Part shown: positions 32,736 through 39,185 of the stretch, in pieces
Layout: every line of letters begins with the position of its first letter
Position numbering within the stretch: the first letter of the stretch is position 1
Source of the DNA: Hominenteromicrobium gallistercoris
Lineage (GTDB): Bacteria > Bacillota > Clostridia > Oscillospirales > Acutalibacteraceae
Direction of reading: 5' to 3'
Assembly: GCA_019119145.1 (NCBI GenBank)
Contig: DWXR01000100.1
Coordinates: 1-41,975 of the forward strand
Length of the DNA stretch: 41,975 nt
Translations under genes and position numbers: made by a program
The notes under the pieces: model-generated
The model's database searches: none
What the model saw: only the letters and a program-made list of their open reading frames with translations
Told to the model about the DNA's origin: nothing

Positions 32736-33836
32736 TCAGCGCCGCGCGTCGACGGTCCAGCGGCCGGTGATCCTGCCGTTTTCCGCGACGAGCGCCGCGC
32801 TGTACAGCGATGTCGTCGGGCAGATGTGCGTCGGGAGCACGTAGAAGACGGCGCCGATCGCCGGGCGCTCGGCTTCGTGGCCGGGCAGCATGCGGTACGT
32901 CCAGTGCTCCTCGCTCTGGAAAAGCGCTTCGGCGTTTTCAAGGCCGACGACAACGCCGCGCGCGCCGGCGGGGTCGCTCGCGATGCCCTTGCAGCCGAGG
33001 TCGAGCGTGAAAACGCCGTCGGCGGGGTGGCTGACGACGCGCGTCAGCACGGCGGCCGCCGGGGTAAAGGGCAGGTCGGGGTAGCCCGCGCTGTAGCCGG
33101 CATCCCAGAGGAACACCGTGCCCGGCGAGAGAAAGACGTCCGGGTTGGCGGCGTGGCAGGGGAAGGACGGGCTGCCGCCCGCGATGATTGCCGGGATCTC
33201 GACGCCGTCGGCCTCGAGGCGGTCGAGCGCGTCGGCGATGGCGGCGACCATTTCGGTGACCTCGGCCTCGCGCTCGAGCAGGTCTGTCGTGTGCACATGC
33301 CCGTCGTAGCAGTGCAGGCCGCTGAAGCGCAGCGCCTCCAGCGGGCCGATGGCGCGGATGAAATCGTACAGCCGGGCGGTCTCGACGCCGGTGCGGTTCA
33401 TGCCCATGTTGACGTCGACGAAGAAGCCGAACGAAGCGCCGCGGCGGGCGGCCTCGCTGTCGAGCGCAAGGAGGCAGGCGCGGTCGTCGGCGAGCGCGTA
33501 GAACTGCGCCTGCGGGTATTGCAGCACGAGCGACACGAAGGCCGCGACTGCCGGGCCGACGAGCGGATAGGCGAGCAGGATGTGCTCGGCCCCGGCCTGC
33601 GCCGTCATCTCGGCCTCGGCGAGCGTCGCGCACTTGAAGCGGCGGATGCCCATTTCCATCTGCATCTTGAGCATCGCGCGCATCTTGTGCGACTTCACAT
33701 GCGGCCAAAGGCGCGCCGCGCCGCCCGCGATCTCGATCGTGCGCCGCGTGTTTTCGCGGATCTTGTCGGCGTAGTAGATCAGCGCGGGGGAAAGGATCTC
33801 GTTTTCGTTTTCAATTCGGTATTGTTCAGCCTGCAT
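32736..33836 (-). CDS. D-threonine aldolase / D-serine dehydratase-like PLP enzyme
   Basis: 366 residues, fold type III (alanine-racemase-like N-terminal barrel) with the D-serine-dehydratase-like C-terminal domain. PLP-lysine motif WPHVKSHK is near residue 50; GFFVDVNMGMNRTGV, HCYDGHVH and IIAGGSPSFP line the cofactor pocket; and LPTHICPT near the C-terminus supplies the His and Cys that bind the metal in this family. Known members cleave D-threonine and related D-beta-hydroxy amino acids to glycine plus aldehyde, or deaminate D-serine. Substrate not certain. GGAGG is seven bases before the ATG. It is divergent from D-aminoacylase, with back-to-back promoters. Confidence 0.88.
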   Translation of the reverse strand: MQAEQYRIENENEILSPALIYYADKIRENTRRTIEIAGGAARLWPHVKSHKMRAMLKMQMEMGIRRFKCATLAEAEMTAQAGAEHILLAYPLVGPAVAAFVSLVLQYPQAQFYALADDRACLLALDSEAARRGASFGFFVDVNMGMNRTGVETARLYDFIRAIGPLEALRFSGLHCYDGHVHTTDLLEREAEVTEMVAAIADALDRLEADGVEIPAIIAGGSPSFPCHAANPDVFLSPGTVFLWDAGYSAGYPDLPFTPAAAVLTRVVSHPADGVFTLDLGCKGIASDPAGARGVVVGLENAEALFQSEEHWTYRMLPGHEAERPAIGAVFYVLPTHICPTTSLYSAALVAENGRITGRWTVDARR

Positions 33837-33865
33837 GGCATGGCCTCCTCACAGCGTTTGCCCCA

Positions 33866-33894
33866 AGTATACGCTGCCGGCCCCGCCGTGTCAA
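33866..33894 (-). promoter_or_regulatory. Promoter of the D-threonine-aldolase-like gene
   Basis: Minus-strand perfect TTGACA (33894-33889), 17-base spacer, TATACT (33871-33866). Confidence 0.8.
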
Positions 33895-33919
33895 GCCGCC
33901 GCTTTTCCCCGCGCGTCCC

Positions 33920-33948
33920 TTGACTTTTCGGTTTGTATCCAGTATAGT
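33920..33948 (+). promoter_or_regulatory. Promoter of the D-aminoacylase gene
   Basis: TTGACT (33920-33925), 17-base spacer, TATAGT (33943-33948). It diverges from the preceding promoter with 25 bases between the -35 boxes, so one regulator could control both. Confidence 0.75.
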
Positions 33949-33985
33949 GAAATGGAATTCGGATACAGTGCGGGGAGGCGGTTGC

Positions 33986-35584
33986 ATGGCGGTTCTGATA
34001 CGCGGCGCGGAGATTTTCGACGGCGGGGGCGGCGCGCCGTTTTTCGGCGACGTCCTCGTGCGCGGGGAAAAGATCGAGGCGGTCGGCCCGCATCTGCCGG
34101 CGCCGCCGGATGCGGAGGTCCTCGACGCGAAGGGGCGGATGCTCTGCCCCGGCTTCATCGACATCCACCGCCACGCCGACGTGCAGCCGCTCCTTGACTG
34201 GGACGCGCAGGCCGAGCTGCGGCAGGGCATCACGACGTCGGTTTCCGGCAACTGCGGCATCTCGCTGACGCCGTCCGCCGCGCCGTTTCGCGCGGAGCAG
34301 CGCGCGTTTTCGGCCGCGGTGCTCGGCCCGGTGCCGGCGGACGCGCCCGACACGTACCGCGGCTATGCGGAGCGGCTCGGGAAAGCCGCGCTGCCGCTCG
34401 ACTTCGCGGCGATGATCGGCACCGGCGCGGTGCGCATCAGCCTCAAGGGCTTTTCGCCCGCGCCGTTCACGGCGGCGGAGCTTGAAAGGGCCGCGGCCTG
34501 CGTGGAGGAGGCGCTCGCGCTCGGCGCGCCCGGCGTTTCCTGCGGCATCATGTACATGCCCGAATGCTTCAACAGCTTTGCGGAGTACGCTGCGATGCTG
34601 CGCCCGCTCGGCCGGTACGGCCGCCCGCTCACGGCGCACATCCGCGGCGAGGGCGACGGCCTTGTCGAGAGCGTCGAGGAGGTCATCCGCATCGCCGAAG
34701 CCGTCGGCTGCCCGCTCGAGATCAGCCACTTCAAGTCCTGCGGCATGCAGAACTGGGGGCGGGAGATCTACCGCGCGATCGACCGCATCGAGGCGGCGCG
34801 CGCCCGCGGGCTCGACGTGACCTGCGACTTTTACCCCTACTGCGGCGGCTCGACGATGCTCACGACGATGCTGCCGCCGGCGCTTTGCGCGGACGGCGTG
34901 GACGCGGCCTGCGACCGGCTCGGCACGGCCGCGGGCGTGGAGGAATTCCGCCGCGCGGTGCGGAAAACGTACCCGGGCTGGGACAACTACGCCGTTTCGC
35001 TCGGCTGGGACCGCATTCTGGTCGGCACGGCCGCGCTGCCCGAAAACCGGCGCTTCCTCGGCCTTTCCGTCGCGGAGGGCGCGCGGCGGTTCGGCTTCGC
35101 GGACGCCGAGGCGCTCGCCGCGCACCTGATGCACACCGAGGGCGGCGGCTGCGGGATCATCAACCTGAGCATGGACCAGGCGGATGTCGACGCGGTGGCG
35201 CGGCTGCCGTATTCGATCCTGATCTCCGACGCGCTGTATGCCGCGACGGATACGCCGCACCCGCGGCTGCTCGGCGCGTTCCCGCGCTTTCTGCGCTCGT
35301 ATGCGTTCGAGCGGGGCGTCGTCACGCCGCAGGCGGCCGTGCGGAAGATGACGGCGCTGCCGGCTGAGCGGTTCGGCTTTTCGGACCGCGGGCGCATCGC
35401 GCCCGGCTGCCGCGCGGACCTGCTGCTCTTTGACCCGCGCGCGTTCACGGACAACGCGGATTTCTCGGGACGCAGCGATTTCGCCTCCGGCCTCTCGCTC
35501 AGCCTGATCGCCGGCGAGGCCGTCGTGCGCGAAGACAAACTGACGGGAAAACGCCCCGGGCGCTGGCTTGGGGCGCGCAAATAA
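33986..35584 (+). CDS. N-acyl-D-amino-acid deacylase family amidohydrolase
   Basis: A 532-residue metal-dependent amidohydrolase (EC 3.5.1.81 type) that would free D-amino acids from N-acyl forms. The metal-binding start is CPGFIDIHRHADVQ (the usual HTHxD region, here HRHAD); GITTSVSGNCGIS, PLTAHIRGEG, ISHFKSCGMQNWG and DFYPYCGGSTML supply the other metal and substrate residues. The C-terminus returns to the beta sandwich (FSDRGRIAPGCRADLLLFD). The ATG at 33986 has GGGGAGG eight bases upstream. Paired with the D-threonine-aldolase-like and RidA genes, it suggests D-amino-acid catabolism. The acyl group and side chain cannot be told. Confidence 0.9.
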   Translation: MAVLIRGAEIFDGGGGAPFFGDVLVRGEKIEAVGPHLPAPPDAEVLDAKGRMLCPGFIDIHRHADVQPLLDWDAQAELRQGITTSVSGNCGISLTPSAAPFRAEQRAFSAAVLGPVPADAPDTYRGYAERLGKAALPLDFAAMIGTGAVRISLKGFSPAPFTAAELERAAACVEEALALGAPGVSCGIMYMPECFNSFAEYAAMLRPLGRYGRPLTAHIRGEGDGLVESVEEVIRIAEAVGCPLEISHFKSCGMQNWGREIYRAIDRIEAARARGLDVTCDFYPYCGGSTMLTTMLPPALCADGVDAACDRLGTAAGVEEFRRAVRKTYPGWDNYAVSLGWDRILVGTAALPENRRFLGLSVAEGARRFGFADAEALAAHLMHTEGGGCGIINLSMDQADVDAVARLPYSILISDALYAATDTPHPRLLGAFPRFLRSYAFERGVVTPQAAVRKMTALPAERFGFSDRGRIAPGCRADLLLFDPRAFTDNADFSGRSDFASGLSLSLIAGEAVVREDKLTGKRPGRWLGARK

Positions 35585-35604
35585 ACGACAACCGTTTGAA
35601 AAAT

Positions 35605-35685
35605 ATTTGTGCCTTTGCCGCGACGAGGAAAGCGGCAATCGGCTTCGCCGACCGGCACAAAAAATAAGGAAGGATGATTTTCATG
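35605..35685 (+). repeat. Structured leader repeat, copy 1 (upstream of RidA)
   Basis: 81 bases ending in the RidA ATG, about 93% identical (75 of 81 positions) to 41515-41436 on the minus strand. It can fold as a three-way junction: P1 TTTGTGCC / GGCACAAA, P2 TTGCCGC / GCGGCAA with a 10-base loop, P3 TCGGC-TTC-GCCGA. The ribosome binding site AAGGAAGG follows directly. Confidence 0.85.
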
Positions 35686-36144
35686 CAGATCGAAAAGAAA
35701 CTCGAAGAACTCGGCCTCCAGCTTCCGCCGCCGCCCCCGCGCGGCGGGCTGTACAAGTCCTGCAAGCCGTTCGGCGCGAACCTCGCGTACGTTTCGGGCT
35801 GCGGCTGCGTCATCGACGCGCCGGTCGAGGGCAAGCTCGGCGTCGACTTCACGCTCGAGGAGGGCCAGCGCTATGCGCGCGACGCGATGCTCAACGTGCT
35901 TTCGGTGCTGAAGGCGGAGATCGGCGATCTCGACCGCGTCAAGAGCTGCGTCAAGATCCTCGTTTTCGTCGCGAGCGCGAACGACTTTTACAGCCAGCCC
36001 GCCGTCGCGAACGGCGCGACCGCGCTGCTCGGCGAGCTTTTCGGCGAGGAGATCGGCATCCCCTCGCGTTCGGCCATCGGCGTCAACGTGCTGCCCGGCA
36101 ATCTCCCGGTGGAGATCGAGGCCATGTTTGAGCTGAAGGACTGA
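35683..36144 (+). CDS. RidA/YjgF family protein
   Basis: 153 residues. Canonical RidA hydrolyses reactive enamine/imine intermediates released by PLP enzymes such as Ser/Thr dehydratases. This one belongs to the longer subgroup of about 150 residues: MQIEKKLEELGLQLPPPPPR leader, YVSGCGCVI, FVASANDFYSQPAVANGA, and the terminal SRSAIGVNVLPGNLPVEIE, in which the Arg corresponds to the substrate-binding Arg of RidA. It follows D-aminoacylase by about 100 bases and fits as detoxifier in a D-amino-acid pathway. The ATG at 35683 is chosen over 35674, which abuts the AAGGAAGG. It is preceded by the structured repeat. Confidence 0.9.
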   Translation: MQIEKKLEELGLQLPPPPPRGGLYKSCKPFGANLAYVSGCGCVIDAPVEGKLGVDFTLEEGQRYARDAMLNVLSVLKAEIGDLDRVKSCVKILVFVASANDFYSQPAVANGATALLGELFGEEIGIPSRSAIGVNVLPGNLPVEIEAMFELKD

Positions 36145-36164
36145 GCGCCGCTTCGAACAGACTG

Positions 36165-36202
36165 AAAAATCCCGCAGAGCCTGTGCCCTGCGGGATTTTT
36201 TT
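36165..36202. terminator. Bidirectional terminator
   Basis: 13-base stem AAAAATCCCGCAG / CTGCGGGATTTTT with a T-run on both strands; serves RidA and the convergent zinc-ribbon gene. Confidence 0.92.
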
Positions 36203-36296
36203 ACGGCTTTTTGGCTTCCCGGACCATGGTCTCCACCACGGCGAAGATGCGCTGCTGCTCCCGGAACGGAAGCTGTTCGATTTCGGCGGAGAGCAT
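36201..36296 (-). pseudogene. Remnant of a DNA-binding protein (C-terminal piece)
   Basis: About 31 codons reading MLSAEIEQLPFREQQRIF then AVVETMVREAKKP and a TAA. This matches the tail of small clostridial XRE-type regulators (an E-LP-REQ-RI--V-E-M-REAKK helix). No helix-turn-helix remains upstream; the zinc-ribbon gene ends 14 bases away. Probably a decayed gene. Confidence 0.35.
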
Positions 36297-36309
36297 GGAA
36301 GCCCGCGAG

Positions 36310-38121
36310 TCAGTTGCTGAAGGTCGCGTCGGCCAGGTAGACGTAGCCTGTGGAGCGCAGCGAGTCGAAGCTGCCCTCGACCTCGATGCGCACGGTCTGC
36401 GCGCCGTCGATGACAAGGCTCATGTCGGTTGCGCCGCTGTCGCGCGTGAGGGTGGAGACCTCATACTGCAGGCTGCCGTCCACATAGACGCGCACCGTCG
36501 CGGAGAAGCCCTCCGCGCTGTCGCCCTCGACGACCCAGGTGCCGCTCAGCAGGCGGTACTGGCCGCCCGGGGCGTACTCGGTTTCGACGGAGGTCTGGAT
36601 GACCGGGTAGAGCGCGAAGCTCAGGCCGTTGCCGTAGCTGTTGCCGGCGGCGTCGGCCGCGGTCCAGCCGGAGTCGCAGTCCGTGCCGCCGCTCGGCGAA
36701 AGGTCGGTCAGCAGCACCGGGAACATCGCCTCGTACTCGTCGATGCGCGCGGCGATGTCCGCGTCGTCGCCGAGCAGGTCGTAAGCGCCCTCAAGCGTCG
36801 AAACGGCGGATTCGTAATCGCCGTTGTCGGCATAATCGGCGGCCTCGTCCAGCACGGCTTCCTTATACTGCTGCCGGTAGGTCTCGATCTGCTCGGTCAG
36901 GCGGTCGTCCTCGCGCGTCGCGTCCTCGAGCAGCTGGATCGCGCCGGCGTAGTCGCCCTCGTCGGCGAAGCCCTGCGCGGTCTTGAGCAGGCCCTCCACG
37001 TAGTCGTCCAGCTCGGCCGCCTGCAGCTCCTCGAGCTTTGCGGCGATGTCCGGGTCGTCGCCGAGCACGTCGCTGCTGTTCAGCAGCACGGCCTCCGCGC
37101 CGCGGTAGTCCTTGCTGTCCGCGAGCGATTGCGCCTCCTCGAGCACCTGCTCCTTATAGGCGGCGCGCACGGCTTCGATCCGCGCCTGCGCCGCCTCGTA
37201 ATTCGTGTCGTCCTCGATCACTTCGCCGTAGCGGCTGATGGCCCCGGCCGCTTCGCCGCTCTCCTCGAGGTACTGCGCTTCGTTGAACGCATCCTTGGAG
37301 GCGTTCAGCGCCTCGATGCGGTCGACGGCGGTGTCCAGGTTGCTGTCGGGGAACAGGCGGCGCAGGCGGTCGAGCAGCTCGTAGGCGGTCGTGTAATCGG
37401 TTTCGCCGTTGTTGTAGCGCTCGACGACCGTTTCCGCGTAGGTCTGCATCTCGTCGGCCATGCCGCGCAGCTCCTCTTCGGAAAGCTGCGGCAGGATCTG
37501 CGTCACGGCGGCGTAGTCGTTCTCTTCGAGCGCGCGGGTCAGCCGCTGCATCGGCGCGTTGAACCACACGGCGATGCCGACGACCGTCGCGATCACGGCC
37601 ACGGCGATCGGCAGCGCGATCCAGAGCCATTTCAGCGAGCGCTTTTTGCGCGGCTTGTCCTCGTCGTATTCCTCGTAGACGTAGTCGTCCCCGTAGGGGA
37701 TGGGCTCGTTCTCCTGCGGCATGAGGCTGTAGCCCTCCCGGTAAACGGGCGGCTGGGGTTCGGGAAGCTGCTCGCCGGAGGAGAGCTCCTCCGGAAACGC
37801 GTCTTCCGGCGTATCCTCCGCGGCGGGCTCGCCGTCCTGTGCGGATGCTTCGTCCCCGCCGGGCGCGGGTTCCGCTTCGCCGTCGGCTTCGGGGGCGGCT
37901 TCCGCATTGATCGCGGTTTCCGCTTCGGCTGCGGGCGCGTCGCTTTCATCGTCCCCGGCCTTCACTTCGGCCGGCGCCGCGTCTTCCGGCGCGGCGGTAT
38001 CGACTGCATCGGCCGCATCGGCCGCGGCGCGCACGGCGTCGGGCAGGACGACCGGGCTGCCGCAGACGTCGCATTTCGTCGCGCCTTCCGGCAGCGTGGA
38101 ACCGCAGTATATGCAAAACAT
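36310..38121 (-). CDS. Zinc-ribbon, single-TM protein with repeat domain
   Basis: 603 residues. N-terminal zinc ribbon with Cys3-x2-Cys6 and Cys17-x2-Cys20; then a disordered Ala/Glu/Pro-rich acidic linker (20-150); a Lys/Arg stop (KPRKKRSLK); and one membrane helix (about 163-187). Outside follow helical TPR-like repeats (about 190-480), with ADEGDYAGAIQLLEDA, ADNGDYESAVSTLEGA and ADSKDYRGAEAVLLNS units. The last 120 residues are a beta domain that may be NPCBM/NEW2-like, a carbohydrate-binding fold (GNSYGNGLSFAL, VRVYVDGSLQYEV). The architecture suggests an envelope-associated scaffold; function unknown. The ATG at 38121 has AAGGAGGT six bases upstream. The frame stays open 5' of it into the activase gene by chance. 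Confidence 0.85.
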   Translation of the reverse strand: MFCIYCGSTLPEGATKCDVCGSPVVLPDAVRAAADAADAVDTAAPEDAAPAEVKAGDDESDAPAAEAETAINAEAAPEADGEAEPAPGGDEASAQDGEPAAEDTPEDAFPEELSSGEQLPEPQPPVYREGYSLMPQENEPIPYGDDYVYEEYDEDKPRKKRSLKWLWIALPIAVAVIATVVGIAVWFNAPMQRLTRALEENDYAAVTQILPQLSEEELRGMADEMQTYAETVVERYNNGETDYTTAYELLDRLRRLFPDSNLDTAVDRIEALNASKDAFNEAQYLEESGEAAGAISRYGEVIEDDTNYEAAQARIEAVRAAYKEQVLEEAQSLADSKDYRGAEAVLLNSSDVLGDDPDIAAKLEELQAAELDDYVEGLLKTAQGFADEGDYAGAIQLLEDATREDDRLTEQIETYRQQYKEAVLDEAADYADNGDYESAVSTLEGAYDLLGDDADIAARIDEYEAMFPVLLTDLSPSGGTDCDSGWTAADAAGNSYGNGLSFALYPVIQTSVETEYAPGGQYRLLSGTWVVEGDSAEGFSATVRVYVDGSLQYEVSTLTRDSGATDMSLVIDGAQTVRIEVEGSFDSLRSTGYVYLADATFSN

Positions 38122-38152
38122 AGGCTGACCTCCTTCTGGGTTGATTGCTTTA

Positions 38153-38181
38153 AGAATACAATATTCCGCAGAATCTGTCAA
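38153..38181 (-). promoter_or_regulatory. Promoter of the zinc-ribbon gene
   Basis: Minus-strand perfect TTGACA (38181-38176), 17-base spacer, TATTCT (38158-38153). Confidence 0.78.
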
Positions 38182-38203
38182 ATTCTTTCCCTGAAAAATG
38201 CAG

Positions 38204-38241
38204 GCGCGCCGCAGAAAAAGCGCATCTGCGGCGCGCTTATT
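38204..38241 (-). terminator. Terminator of the glycyl radical enzyme operon
   Basis: Perfect 12-base stem GCGCGCCGCAGA / TCTGCGGCGCGC; read on the minus strand it is followed by CTGCATTTTT. Confidence 0.75.
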
Positions 38242-38267
38242 TTGAGAAATTTTTCCAAAGACCGCGG

Positions 38268-39140
38268 TCAGTCGGCGATTTTCGCCTCCCAGAGGCGTTT
38301 CTGCTCCGGCGAAACGGTCTTGAGCGCGGCGAGCGCATACGGCTTGCCGAGCGCCTCCCACTTCGTCTTGCCGATGTCGTGGTAGGCCATGATCTCGGCG
38401 CTTTGGATGCAGGCATACTGCGCCTTGAGCGCGCGGATCGCCGCGAAGTGCGCGTCCGTGTCGTTTACGCCCGGGATGATCGGGCAGCGCAGCGCGACGT
38501 TTGCGCCGGCCGCGTCCAGCGCCCGCAGCGTTTCGAGCACCGGCTCGAGCGGCGCGCCGGTCCAGCGCAGGTGTTCGTCCGGGTCCGTGTGCTTGCAGTC
38601 GAACAGAAACAGGTCGACGAGCGGGAGCAGCTTTTGCAGCCGCGCGGGCGGGATCAGGCCGTTCGTCTCGAGCGCCGTGTGGATGGTGCGGCTGCGGCAC
38701 CCCTCCAGAAGCTCCACGAGCAGGTCGAAGTGCAGCGAGGCCTCGCCGCCGGAGAACGTCACGCCGCCGCCCGAGGACTTGTAGTATTTCGCGTCCTTTT
38801 CGATCGTGCGCAGGACCTCCGCCGCGTCCATCTCCCGGCCGGAAAGCTCCAGCGCGCCGTTCGGGCAGAGCTCCGCGCAGGCGCCGCAGGCGGTGCATTT
38901 CGCGCGGTCGAAGGTGTGCGTGCCGTTTTCGAAGGTGTGTGCGCCGTTCGGGCAGACCGCGCAGGCGCCGCAGGCGACGCACTTCTCGGCGCGGTACAGC
39001 AGCTCCGGCGCGGCGGAGAAGCTCTCGGGGTTGTGGCACCACGCGCAGTGCATGTTGCAGCCCTTGAAAAACACCGTGGTGCGGATGCCCGGCCCGTCGT
39101 ATACGCAGAAGCGCTGAATGTCAAAAATCAAGCTTTTCAT
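38268..39140 (-). CDS. Glycyl radical enzyme activase (radical SAM)
   Basis: 290 residues. It cleaves SAM reductively and abstracts hydrogen from the glycine of its partner enzyme (EC 1.97.1.- type). The SAM [4Fe-4S] cluster is bound by C28-x3-C32-x2-C35 (CNMHCAWCHNPE). An inserted ferredoxin domain follows with two Cx2Cx2Cx3CP sets (CVACGACAVCP, CTACGACAELCP), as in activases of eliminating or decarboxylating glycyl radical enzymes but not in PflA of pyruvate formate-lyase. VTFSGGEASLH is the SAM-binding GGE motif. The ATG at 39140 has AGAGGAA upstream and lies 45 bases after the enzyme gene, so the pair is an operon. Confidence 0.95.
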   Translation of the reverse strand: MKSLIFDIQRFCVYDGPGIRTTVFFKGCNMHCAWCHNPESFSAAPELLYRAEKCVACGACAVCPNGAHTFENGTHTFDRAKCTACGACAELCPNGALELSGREMDAAEVLRTIEKDAKYYKSSGGGVTFSGGEASLHFDLLVELLEGCRSRTIHTALETNGLIPPARLQKLLPLVDLFLFDCKHTDPDEHLRWTGAPLEPVLETLRALDAAGANVALRCPIIPGVNDTDAHFAAIRALKAQYACIQSAEIMAYHDIGKTKWEALGKPYALAALKTVSPEQKRLWEAKIAD

Positions 39141-39185
39141 TGTGGTTCCTCTTGGTATGTGGAATTGCGCCGACCGCGCATGGGA

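Noticed and set aside
33779..35638. 619-codon minus-strand frame across the D-aminoacylase gene
   Set aside because: Shadow frame that also crosses the divergent promoters.
35605..35660. Leader repeat as a hammerhead ribozyme
   Set aside because: It is a three-way junction, but the CUGAUGA core is absent.
38122..39042. Possible fusion extending the zinc-ribbon protein upstream to 910 residues
   Set aside because: The extra part is an Arg/Ala-rich translation of the activase gene in another frame and crosses its terminator and a SigA promoter. AAGGAGGT marks the true start at 38121.
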